From Protostelium mycophagum (Eukaryota; Evosea; Variosea; Protosteliida; Protosteliaceae), in the NCBI GenBank assembly GCA_002081555.1, contig KV921037.1, positions 1-44,958 of the forward strand: 44,958 nucleotides of DNA, read 5' to 3'. A model generated the notes under the pieces. It searched no databases, was not told where the DNA came from, and saw only the letters and a program-made list of their open reading frames with translations. How positions within the stretch are numbered: position 1 is the stretch's first letter; the number at the start of each line of letters is the position of its first letter. Shown here in pieces: positions 34,118 to 44,254 of the stretch. A program made the translations under genes and the position numbers.

Positions 34118-36380
34118 GTAGATATAAAATCGAGTAGAATCACCATAAGTGCCCTTCAGGACGTCCTTTCTCTTCTTTTTCAATTTTAATTCTTCTTTGA
34201 TGAGGTGCTTATCGTCCAGACCCAATAGTCTGTGGAGCTGTCTCCTCTTCTCCAAGGTCATGTAATGGTTCTCGAGTCCGTGATCAGTGATCACTGAGAT
34301 ATTCAGTGTAAGTTGTTTATGCTGGTGAATTCACTTCTTTTTCACAAAAAATCAAATACAGATCACAGACGAAAAATTTCTTTGAAGCATTTTTAAAATT
34401 TTTTTCTAAAAAAATATTTGGTGAAGAGATAATAATTTTCAAGAATTTTCTTCGCAGAAAAGACTGCATCTACAACATAAAGTATGTGAAAATGTCACTT
34501 GTCTTGAGCGACTCCCACGATTTGAATTCCACATCATCTCTCATCCTGATCAGTAATCCCAGATATGTAGCCTCTATATTGTCCCTGTCATTACCAGGTT
34601 CTATCACTCCAGATTCATGTGAAAAGAGCCCCATCAGTTGCCTGGAAAATATTAAAATATTATTAAAATATTATTTATAATATTATTTATAATTTGTGGT
34701 TTTTAATATTATAGTTCGAAGAGCTGTGAATTGTTTTGTACAGAGCTGCATAACCAATTGCTCGTTGTGATATTCTCGTAATCACAGAACTATAACACAG
34801 CATTGCCACTGTGAACTTTAATACGCAGCAGAGCTGCGCATCATAACGATGAGTTTATCCGCATTGTTAAGGACAATCCGCACAGCGGTTGTTACCGTAA
34901 ATCCGTCGGTAATAATGGTGCACGGATTTTTTCTGATAGTCTAGAATTCTAGACTCCTTTGGTTTTACATAAATAAATATATCCTAAATAAATCTAAAAA
35001 TTAAAATAAACCCACACTCTGATGCCTACATCGTCTTCTGAAGGAGCGATACTGTTGAATGGAACTCTCGGTATTAACTCCCTCGGGATGCTGTCAAAAC
35101 TAGAATATCCTATATATTTTATGGGGTATTCAGAGTCACTGTCGGTCATGCTTCCTCTCATCGTATTGCCCATAGAGGCCACCTTTCTATTTCAGCTATT
35201 TTGTTTATATATTTTATTTTATTTTATATCGTTTATTTCCTGGTATTTTTGTTATTCACTTTGTAATATAAATATTGTGATATTTATATTTAAATCGAAA
35301 TAGTTCAACAATAAATTCACAACAAAATCACAAAATAAAATACGAGAATATAAAGCGTAATTGTACCTTCTGTATGTTGAGTTTGGGGATGATCTCTTCT
35401 CTCTGGCTGTTTACCACCCTCTCCCTCTCATCATCACTGCGGCTCTTCCTCGTAAATAGTCTGATGATAGGACCCTTCTTATCGTTCTGTTGTAATAGTG
35501 ACGTCCTTCTTTTAGTTTCTCTTTCTTCCTTTAGAGGAACCTGTCTTCATTTATTCTATTTTTAGTGATTTTTCTATTGGTGATCGTTGAAGGGATCGAT
35601 TGATCAGATGGACAATCTCATCATCCGAATGAGAGATTTCAAGACATACCTGTGGCTCTTCGCTACTGATAGAGTTGGTGATACTGCTGTTAAGACTACT
35701 CGCGTTCCCGCCATTAGTGCCCATTGTCTTTGCATCTCTTGGAGTATTTGTTCCTGAGGTGGGTGCGGATTCTACTTCAGAGTTGATGGATTTGTTTGTG
35801 GCCTCTGATTGTGAATTGTCTACCCAAAAGATGGATTCTGGAAGGAAGCCCATAGCCTTATTTAATGTCTTGATCGTCTGTACAAATTCGTGTCGCCCTT
35901 CCTCATAACTCTCATAATGGATGTTCCATTCTTTAAACTGAATGATTGAGTTGATGAATCGTTTTCTCTCGAATTGAGAATGGACATTCGATTTGTGGAA
36001 GAGTGTCAATGATTTAAATATCACTAGAACTGCCAGAACAAATGACAAAACTGACATACTAACCTGCCTCAATACGAGGTCGATTCTCTGTGTCACCATC
36101 GCCTTTCTAAAAGCCAGACGTTCTTGCTCACTTTGTTGCCTTTCAACAATCTGCGTTCATTAACCTCTTCATATCCGCGAAAACTCACATTGACCAGAAA
36201 TCCCACTTGCGACTCAAAAACACTTCCTTCGTCTAAGGTGGCCGTATCTGTATATATCTTCTTGAATCTGTATTGTTTCATTTCGAAGAACATATGAGAA
36301 ACCCACCTTCCGAGATTAGCGGTGAGCAATTCCAGTTCGGGCCTAGCCCACAAGAACTCCTCCCGGGACGTCCTCGACAT
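34112..36380 (-). CDS. Unrecognised helical protein
   Basis: Start MSRTSREEFLWARPELELLT at 36380. Exons 1-3 give a helical module: LGRWVSHMFFEMKQYRFKK, FESQVGFLVNIVERQQSEQE, AFRKAMVTQRIDLVLRQ, then RFINSIIQFKEWNIHYESYE and KTLNKAMGFLPESIFWVD. A Ser/Thr/Asn-rich linker, a basic exon (KKGPIIRLFTRKSRSDDERE) and SEYPIKYIGYSSFDSIPREL follow. Then come QLMGLFSHESGVIEPGNDRD, YLGLLIRMRDDVEFKSWESL and a last basic helix (KEELKLKKKRKDVLKG) ending FYIYK. The N-terminal module could be a BAR-like or coiled-coil dimeriser, which is a guess. The stop codon lies inside a foldback element, so the natural C-terminus may have been longer. Non-coding 34680-34990 contains GCAGCAGAGCTGC and no gene. Confidence 0.6.
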
Positions 36381-36484
36381 GACTACGATACCCTGATGCC
36401 ACGGTTCTTTTTGGCTGGGATCTCTTTCTGTATGTGACCGTTGTAGACATTGATTTCATACTACGGGCCCATCCTGAGTTGCCA
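36381..36484. promoter_or_regulatory. Divergent promoter, unknown gene / GT49 gene
   Basis: 104 bases between opposite start codons. Contains a CCGTTGTAGACATTG word. A shared promoter is inferred from position only. Confidence 0.4.
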
Positions 36485-39089
36485 ATGCCATCCTACGTCA
36501 ACCTCTTAGGGTTATTTGTTCTCCTCTCTGTGGTGTTCTCTTCTGACGTACCGAGGATCAATCTAATACAAGATGGCTCTTTTGAAAGTGGCACTTCTTG
36601 GCAAGGGGCTGTTCACACCTTGACACCTTCGAATCGATTGGCTCACACCGGAAAGAGATCAATGTCTTTACCTGATAACAGTGGACCGATTGGTGTATAT
36701 CAGAATATTAATCAGAAGAGTTTGGATAAAGCAAGATACTTGACTCTATCTGGTTGGGTCTCCTCCGATTCCTCCCCTACCGCCTCTTTATATATCCAGT
36801 TAACCTACACCGATGGAACAAGAGCTGAACATCATCTTCCTGCTGGAGAAAGAGAAAAGTAGGGCTGAGTCTAAGACATCATTATCATGTTTTTAATTGA
36901 TTCGTAGAGACAGTGGGGAAAAAGGGACAGTTGGCTCTTCCAGATGGCATCATAAATGTCTCGTCATAAAGAGGGAGGGAAAGGAGAGTCTCACTTCAGC
37001 TACTATATTTGTCATGTCCAACGGGGGTGAGAATCATTTCATTGATCGTCATATCTAAATAATCAAGGAGAGAAATCAACTTGGGACGATATAGAAGTCC
37101 ATCCAGAGGCAATATCAAAATCACATGATACAACCTGCACACAGACCACAACACAAACACAGTCTTATGATCATCACCGCGTGACCCCCTTCGCCCTTCT
37201 TCCACACAATGAGATACAAGAGGTGGGATCTGTAATGACATCATCACATTGAAAAGATTCAGGAAGACTTCTGTCTAGCGACTTATTCATCTGCCAGTGA
37301 GGATAGACTAAAGTCAATCGTCAAAATGGCCGACAGCTGGCAAGGTCATGCTTCATCCTCTTTATCCTCTCCTTTCAATTCTCTTCATATTGTTGGATAT
37401 AATAATTATATAATATAATAATTATATTTATCAATATTCATTTTATTTTATATTCCATGCAGAAGTATTATCGGCGGAGAATATGTACATTTTTTCAATC
37501 CCGGTACGGAACGCGAGTGTCGCGGTAAGGTGGTCACTGGGGTGACAGATTCTTACCGCGATGGTCACGTCGCTTACCGGGATTGTTGAAAAAACAATTG
37601 ATATCATTATCGAATATTTTCAATTGTACAAATTCGTGTCCGCCGATAATACTGCCAAATATAAATATAAATAAAATAATTATTAAAAATACTTTCTTCA
37701 TAGAGAGAGGTATAACCTCAATGTTGAAGTTCTTAGGGCCGATGTCAGTGGCGGTGGTGCTGACCGATCCCACGAGAGAGATTCCAAATATAGAACATCT
37801 TTCAGACACTTCACTGTCGGTCAGAGAGAGAGTGTCATTTCATTACGTCTACAACGACGCAAGGGCTACCATAGCAACGAACGTGCTGAGAAATATTGCC
37901 GCAGAGAATTGCCCCGGAAGACACATCATACACGCTGAGCCAGGTTCTATTTTTAGTGCCCGTAAGTTTTTGAGATCTACAATACTGTTTTTGACGTTTG
38001 TAGGCGCATCAGAAATATTGAAAGAGAGAAAAGATATATTAAAAACATTATCCGACGACATGGCCGTTTTTGTTATTCCACAAGTGGAACCGAAAATTCA
38101 GGGAAATTTCGTGAGTATTAGAATTTTCTATCATTTTGAATGACGTCAGCAAACTGCAAAAGACAAGAGGGAATTATTTGAATTTATTTCTGGCGGGAAG
38201 ATGGTATTTTCTCCCAACCAAGATTTCACGAATGTGACGAGATGGATCCAAGGCATGGAGTTGTACTCCGTTGGGAGCGTGGGACATCATTACGCCCCCA
38301 TACTCATCACGAAGAAAGAGCACACACCGAAATGGGAGCAGAGGTAACCCCCAATTCGAATTTGATCACGCTATCATTGCGGCTCTGCCGCATGTTCTGC
38401 AGCTGTTAATTGTTTCTTCTGACATAGATAAGCCTTTTGATTGTTTGAAATGCAAACCTTGTCGTGGTTGGATCTATAACCATCGGGTTCGTTCATATCG
38501 ACACAGTCTACCGCATCCCTTGCCGCACTGCGAAGTCAAGCGTGTCTGAGCGAGGCCAGTACTAAGGTGGGAGACCACTTGGGAAGCCCTCGTGACGAAC
38601 TCTTTTCATGTTTTAACAACTTGCATTTAATCTGACAAGCACTAACAACAAAAAAGGTACAAGTTGAATTCAAGCGCGAGAGACAGGTCATTATACGCTT
38701 TAGAGTTGTATATGGCAGGATATAGACTTGTAGTGCTGCCAGACATCTGGCTCTACACCGAGAAATCATCTGAAGGCAAAGAAAACAACAAGCAGGTTCG
38801 ATCATTTCATTTTCCAACAAGTTAAAGAAGGCAGGTTGCTGCCGGATGGCGTGAGTGGTACGATTTTATTTCCAACAAAGTCCACATCTACAACAACAAC
38901 CCAATATTGGCACCAGCACCACTGCACGTGAGGAGCAACCAGAAGGAGGACGAAGAGATCGAGATGAAGATATTCTTATTTATGGTGGGAGGAGTGTTTG
39001 CACTTTGGATCGCCTTCACTGCCATCATGAGGACTTCTCGATTTGCTTCAAAGACGACGTTGTTGCCGTATTACGATAAAGACACATAA
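36485..39089 (+). CDS. GT49-family glycosyltransferase with N-terminal carbohydrate-binding-like domain
   Basis: The start MPSYVNLLGLFVLLSVVFSS at 36485 is a cleavable-looking signal peptide. Next is a jelly-roll domain like CBM4/9 or galactose-binding modules: LIQDGSFESGTSWQGAVHTL, TGKRSMSL, RYLTLSGWVSSDSS, ending STWDDIEV (about 36545-37105). A spacer leads to the GT49 (LARGE C-terminal / B4GAT1-like) domain: EDFCLATYSSASEDRLKSIV, WQGPMSVAVVLTDPTREI, HIIHAEPGSIFSAR, MAVFVIPQVEP, SVGHHYAPILITKKEHTPKW and AGYRLVVLPDIWLYTE. The last exon encodes a membrane anchor (FLFMVGGVFALWIAFTAIM) and a short tail, with TAA at 39089. The domain probably adds glucuronic acid or N-acetylglucosamine-type sugars in the Golgi; the exact reaction is not shown by sequence. 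A foldback element sits in the intron at about 37365-37727 and a TGCGG palindrome in the intron at 38346. Confidence 0.8.
37468..37649. repeat. Foldback MITE-like element, family A copy 3 (182 bp)
   Basis: In a GT49 intron. The ends are TTATCGGCGGA and its complement, flanked by TA at 37466-37467 and 37650-37651. The core matches copy 2 almost base for base (CCCGGTACGGAACGCGAGTG, GCGGTAAGGTGGTCAC), with a few changes, whereas the outer arms have diverged and are shortened on the left. It is older than, or in a different subfamily from, copies 1 and 2. Confidence 0.8.
38378..38392. repeat. Dispersed 15-bp palindrome, copy in GT49 intron
   Basis: TGCGGCTCTGCCGCA, perfect six-base arms, TCT loop: the exact reverse complement of the 19136 and 26795 copies. 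Confidence 0.75.
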
Positions 39090-39555
39090 CGATCCATGTT
39101 CTCTTGAATTTTGAATTGTTTCCTTTCGCGATTTGAAGAAAATGTTCAGATGATGATCATCATACATGCAAACGATTAAGTGACTTTAGAAGGTTTTAAT
39201 TACCCGTTTAATTCGTCTCTGTGAGGGTGTGTTACATGTTGCATTTCGTATACTTTACTTATTTACAAGAATTTGCCAGTCAGCTATGCAATCCTGATGA
39301 CAGGACAACGATGAGCTTTCTCTGAACAATTTCCCCACCATTCTTGAGGCATCATCCATGGTCGACGTCCTCTACACAAGCATGGGCTGCTCAGTGTGGG
39401 CACCAATTCCGCCGTCATTCAATAGTTTTTAACAGTAGAATTATGGGTCTACAATTCGTTCCACCAAACAATGGCATGAAGATTGAAATTCCAGATAATG
39501 ATTCTGATATCAAGATGGACCAGCCTTGGCAGGACCATTTCGTGTGCCTCTGAAT
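39090..39555. other. Intergenic between convergent GT49 and CRYZL1
   Basis: 466 bases with no supported gene. It must contain both 3' UTRs. Several short open stretches exist, none protein-like. Confidence 0.4.
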
Positions 39556-41525
39556 TCAAAGTGGGTAAATTACAGTCGTTTTTTTCGATTGACACCTGCG
39601 CACACAAACTACTATCATCTTTCTCGGGAACAGTTGCATCGACTTTTTGCTCTTGGATAGTTCCTTGAAGACATTGACTGTCTGTGCCAAAAACAATTGT
39701 GTACATTTATTGGTACCTCGCCAGAACAGGGTGTAATTTTTCGGTCTGTAGCTTTTCCCTCAAGTCGTTCAAGACATCTGGTATCTTTAGTCACTGCTTC
39801 TGAAGAACCCCAAATCGGAGAACTCTTGATCTAACAATGACAAATGTTGATGTCTTAAAGTGCGGTTTTGCCGCACACAAAGACACAGACAAACACCGAC
39901 ACAAATTCATAAAGGTGCACAGCTCCACAAAAATCTCCTTTTTACGGAGCAGCAGCTCCAATCAAAAGTCTCTCTACAACTCGGAAAAACACAAATGTAA
40001 ACTCACGTAGAAATCTCCCTTGTTGTGAGTTCGACATGATCCAGGCTTGTTCAAATAAAAATGATATCCCACAATTCTTCAAGCGCAAGACTTCGATATC
40101 CACCGGGTCCAGTGACATTTCTGATTTTTTTAAATTTCTTGACATTTTCTGACCTTTTTTGAAGATTTTCGAATTGTTGGAGAAATTTAAATTTCAAAGA
40201 CCTGAACTGCGTTGTAGAACCACGTGGCCGTTAGTGGCGACACATTTCAATAAGGAGAACAAAGTCGGCGCTTCTTGGGAGTCTCGCCTTGTGTCCAGAA
40301 CAAAATCTACACCAAGTCCGCTGGTGTGTTCAAAAATCGTCTGCGGCGTCTTCTCATCACGTGTGATTATTTTTTCTGGTTTAGTGAATGGTTTTTTCAA
40401 CTTGAAAATAGAATAAATGCCAGAATTTTCAATTGTAAAAATATTTGACAAAGAGATTAGTCCTCACCGATTTTCACCAGCGTTTGCTGTTGTAAAAATT
40501 CGAGGTCTTGTTCTTTGACAACTTGTGCGAAAATGACGCCGCCCCACAGCTGTGCGACTTGACAAGCCATGAAACCGTCGGGCCCTGCCGCGTTTGTGAT
40601 GAGGATGGATTCCCCTGCGGTCATCCTGAAATCGTTTAATCATCACGGTTGATTATCGTGATTTTCGCGTCAACAGACGCGGTTATTTATTTTAGAGTGC
40701 CATTGGTGTTGTGAATTCATGTATTAAAAAGATGTACATAAGGATGAAAATGTGTTGGTGCGAGCGACATTTTGTTCAATTTCTAATATTTGATTCAATT
40801 TATTTCGCTTTATGCCACAAAAAAAAGACCTGAATGGAATGGATCATTTGAAGACGGTAGTGATACGAAGTACAGACCTCATTTTATAATACAGAGAGGC
40901 ATATGCACGAATGGCGGGGCCAATTGTTGCTGCCGCCTCTTCATGGCTCACATTTTCTGGCTTGGCTATCACTAAACTGGTCAATTACACGTTTTCATAT
41001 CGTTATCATGATAATAAAGCAAAAGCGATCACACGGGACAAATAATATACCATTCCAATATTTTTGTGTTGTCTTCTTTTGGAGACCAGGAGCCATATCG
41101 AGTGGGCACAAGGCCATCACTTCTTGTCCAATCTGTAGATCAGTGTTCAACTTGGCATCACTACCCATCCATTCTATCGTGCCACTGATCTGTGCGGTTC
41201 AATCCAGAATGTTCTTGTCGATTGAAGAGGAGCTCACTTGGCAGTTATCTTGTGTGATGTCCTTCAGACCTAACGTGCGTTGCAATTGTTCGACTTCAAA
41301 TTGGTTCTGAATGGTAGGTCTACAAGCTCGTATCGATACGACGACCTCATCTCTCCCGCCTTCCATCCTGCGAAATATTTTTTTAAAACTCTGAAAAAAG
41401 TTCCACAGAGAAATCCATTTGTAAAAAGAATCCTCCGACGGATTTTCATTGCATGAAGAGTTCCGCAACCGTGCAGTTACACGCTATCTCACCGTGAAGA
41501 GTGCCTTCGTATCCACCAAGAACAT
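39556..41525 (-). CDS. CRYZL1: Quinone oxidoreductase-like protein 1
   Basis: Member of the medium-chain dehydrogenase/reductase (zeta-crystallin-like) superfamily; its reaction is poorly known even in vertebrates. The start MFLVDTKALFTSFKKIF at 41525 runs to DEVVVSIRACRPTIQN. Then ISGTIEWMGSDAKLN, IGQEVMALCPLDMAPG, LVIAKPENVSHEEAAATIG and AIRAYASLYYKM. The Rossmann start is GESILITNAAGPDGFMACQV and AQLWGGVIFAQVVKE, followed by GLGVDFVLDTRRDSQEA, NGHVVLQRSSG and LDPVDIEVLRLKNCGISFLF with SNSQQGRFLREF. The C-terminal exons VLNDLREKLQTEKLHPVLAR and FKELSKSKKSMQLFPRK stop at 39556. The order tracks human CRYZL1 along its whole length. An intron near 39861 holds TGCGGTTTTGCCGCA. Introns are as short as 35 bases. 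Divergent from the transporter. Confidence 0.88.
39861..39875. repeat. Dispersed 15-bp palindrome, copy in CRYZL1 intron
   Basis: TGCGGTTTTGCCGCA, outer arms TGCGG/CCGCA, in a non-coding part of CRYZL1. Confidence 0.7.
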
Positions 41526-41578
41526 TTCGGTCCCTGATTCCAAGGGTGTGCCATGATTCAGATCGAATACAGCCAAAG
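41526..41578. promoter_or_regulatory. Divergent promoter, CRYZL1 / transporter
   Basis: 53 bases between opposite start codons, the tightest pair in the window. No TATA box seen. Transcripts must start inside this interval or overlap each other's 5' ends. Confidence 0.5.
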
Positions 41579-44254
41579 ATGGAAGACAACAGCGGGTCTT
41601 TAAAGAACAATAAAAAACAACAAGTGGGCGGTGCGAAGGACATTGGTTTCTTTGGTGGTGTCACACTATTGACCAATTCCATCACTGGTCCGGGACTCGT
41701 CACCATTCCTTTATTATTTCAGCAAGCAGGATGGGTCACGTGAGTTGATAAAGATAATCATCATTTCATACCGGAGATCCAACTCACAGATGACACTAGA
41801 CCGGTGGTATGTATGCTTGTCATCGCAGGAGTGAGTTGTCTTGCAGCCATCATGCTCTGTTCTGCTATGGAGAGGGTAATACATTGTTTCTGTCCTGCTC
41901 GATTATTGATTCATTTCAGGTCCCTGGGAATGAGAGATTCAAGGTGAGCCATTCTCAATTCCTCCACCATATGACGTCATTAGGGACGCGTAGAGTTTGC
42001 CGCCGTCGCCAAAGCGTTCCTTCCTTCTTGGGCGTACATTGTCACTGTCATACTGCTGATCCTCTCTTTATTGGCATTGTTCATCTCTTCGGTTGTGGTC
42101 TCAGCACAGGTTTGAATTTTTGAAAGATTAATCACATCAATTTTCGTGCCATGTCCAAATGCTTACCTCCCTCTACAACGAGGCAAATTCGACAGATGTG
42201 TGCACGTAATGAATAAATTTTATTTCTTCAGAAATAATTGTCGTTGTAGACTGTCGACCTTGCCATCATCGCGATATTCAAGAAGACCTTCGCGATGGGA
42301 TTTTACCCACATTTCGGATTACTCTCTGTCGATGTCAGTCCAGGAGAAGGCAACTCGCCTTTTGGCAATGATTACGTATTATCCCTCGGTAGGTTTTATA
42401 GTTGTATTGAAAATTGATTTAGACATTAAAAATCTTGAAAGCCTCGAGGGGTATTTTGTGATATTGAGATAGGGTATCTTATCGTATTAATTACTACTAT
42501 TCCCATGGGCCTTTTCAACTTAGAAGACAACATCATCATACAGAAAGGTATCTGAAATCTCTCTGAATTTTCGCTGAGATTTCCAGTGGCCTTCCTGATA
42601 TTATTTCTCATTTTTGGAGAATGGTTTGCGGCTTGCTTTACGGTCGGGCTGGACCCCTCAAGAGTCCCCCCGTTCATGCCAAAGCAGACGAATGTCTTGG
42701 GCAGCATCATTTTTAATTATGCATTCATCACCACGGTTCCAAGTTGGTGTAATGAGAAGGTACCGTTGGATCTTTTGAGTTGTAGTGCTCTGCACGTCAA
42801 TTTGTACACAAATTGTCGACACATCCGATATTTGTGTCGACATGAACAAATCAAGTCGACAGAAATAGTATATGTCGACAAAGATAGGGCATGTCGACAT
42901 GGAGAGAAATGTCGACACGGCGAACTATCAAAGGCGTAATCCACCTGCAGCAGAGCTGCATTTTGATCTTCTTCTTTTACTTGCAGAGATGATTTGAGAT
43001 GGTCAAATGATGACATGATCAGAGACCTGATGTGCCCATAAAGAGGTCAATTTGGGTGTCTGTCCTCATCTCTACGATCATCTATATCGCAATCGGGTTT
43101 ATCGGGGGTTACGCGTTCACTTTCGGGGCAGATCAGGACCTGCTCGTTGTAATCGACCAAAAGTATATATCATTATTTTTATTTTCTTTTCAGCAGAAAT
43201 ATTAACTTGTGATGTGTTTGTCAAAATTGACACGTGCACAGCACCGTAGGAAGAACCATCCTCCATCCAATATCGCAGGTCTGTGTCTATCTGTTTCCCA
43301 TAATAGCCTTTCAGTCCAGTCTTCCGGTCTTTTCAATCATCATGAAATACAATTTAGAGCAGAGTGGTATATGCCGTAAACGTGAGTATCTACAACGGAT
43401 TTGGATTGCAATTTGTCTGGATTTTTCAATAAAAAAGTGGCTCTTCCGCCAGAAAAGTAAAGTTTCTTGGAATGTTGGAACGAGATGTCAGAAATCATAG
43501 TGACCTCTGATGACGTCATCAGATGTGGCGACTTGGTGGGCTGTCATATTTCCTTGGATTCTATCTGTAGTATTTTATGCTGGTTCAGGACTTCTATCTG
43601 TCATCAAGTGGGTTATTTTGATCAAAGCCAACATTATTTTATTATTTTGGGTTAAAAGAATCTAAACTACATAGTTGGACAAGTCTGTGCATCAACGGGG
43701 TCATCAACTTTGTCATCCCGATGTTGCTCTACATCCTCTCTCGCAAATACAAGTTTAGCATCAGTGAGTGAAAAGTCGTGTGAACTCACCCGTTTAATCC
43801 GAGTTTCAGGAGCGACAAGCGAAGAGAGCACCTCTTTACTTTCAGAGCCCTCTGATTTCGATCGTGATGATGAATCGGATGATGAGGATGAGATTCTTAG
43901 GGATGTCTATGTACCACATTTCAAAGTAATGCCGAGAAGCAGGTATGATTATGGTTTTATCATTCCATTCTACACTGTTGTGATAGAGTGTACGTGTTGA
44001 TGAAGCATCATACGCAAAAGCCCGTTCGAGATATGAAAAATCAAATAAAAATGTCTGCAATCACCAACGGGTGGTGCCGTCAATATGCTGGCGAACAAAA
44101 CTCAGTGTTTCACATCCAAATTGTAAATCAGCCTTTTCTAACAGACATGAGATTATTAAGGCCGACATGCATTGCGATCACCTCCATCACGATTGTCACC
44201 TTAATGTCCGCCGCCGTCATCGTCATCAATATTGTAACAGCAGTTGTCAAGTAA
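41579..44254 (+). CDS. Amino-acid/auxin permease family transporter (SLC32/36/38-like)
   Basis: Multi-pass amino-acid transporter of the PF01490 type. The start MEDNSGSLKNNKKQQVGG at 41579 leads to GFFGGVTLLTNSITGPGLVT, the unwound first helix typical of the family, then IPLLFQQAGWVT. Later exons: CMLVIAGVSCLAAIMLCSAM, VEFAAVAKAFLPSWAYIVTV, TVDLAIIAIFKKTFAMGFYP, FGNDYVLSLGY, LITTIPMGLFNLEDNIIIQ-like, GSIIFNYAFITTVPSWCNEK, SIWVSVLISTIIYIAIGFIG, HPISQVCVYLFPIIAFQSSL, VATWWAVIFPWILSVVFYAG and VINFVIPMLLYILSRKYKFS. An acidic Ser-rich loop (SLLSEPSDFDRDDESDDEDE) precedes the last helix (CIAITSITIVTLMSAAVIVI), and the stop is at 44254. The long cytosolic loop between the last two helices is unusual. 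The intron at about 42761-43041 contains the GTCGAC array. The substrate is not predictable. Confidence 0.85.
42815..42916. repeat. Phased array of six GTCGAC palindromes
   Basis: GTCGAC cores at 42815, 42836, 42855, 42874, 42893 and 42911 (spacing 21, 19, 19, 19, 18), often extended to TGTCGACA or ATGTCGACAT, with unrelated spacers. Lies in an intron of the transporter gene. Confidence 0.85.
42946..42960. repeat. Palindrome TGCAGCAGAGCTGCA
   Basis: Variant of the dispersed hairpin family (arms TGCAGC/GCTGCA, loop AGA), 30 bases after the GTCGAC array, in the same intron. A similar GCAGCAGAGCTGC lies at about 34825. Confidence 0.6.

Noticed and set aside
41446-41706. Minus-strand ORF upstream of CRYZL1
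   Set aside because: It is the antisense of the transporter's first exon; the conserved CRYZL1 frame starts at 41525.
42658-42918. Minus-strand ORF with repeating MST and FVD residues
   Set aside because: It is produced by the GTCGAC array in a transporter intron, not by coding constraint.
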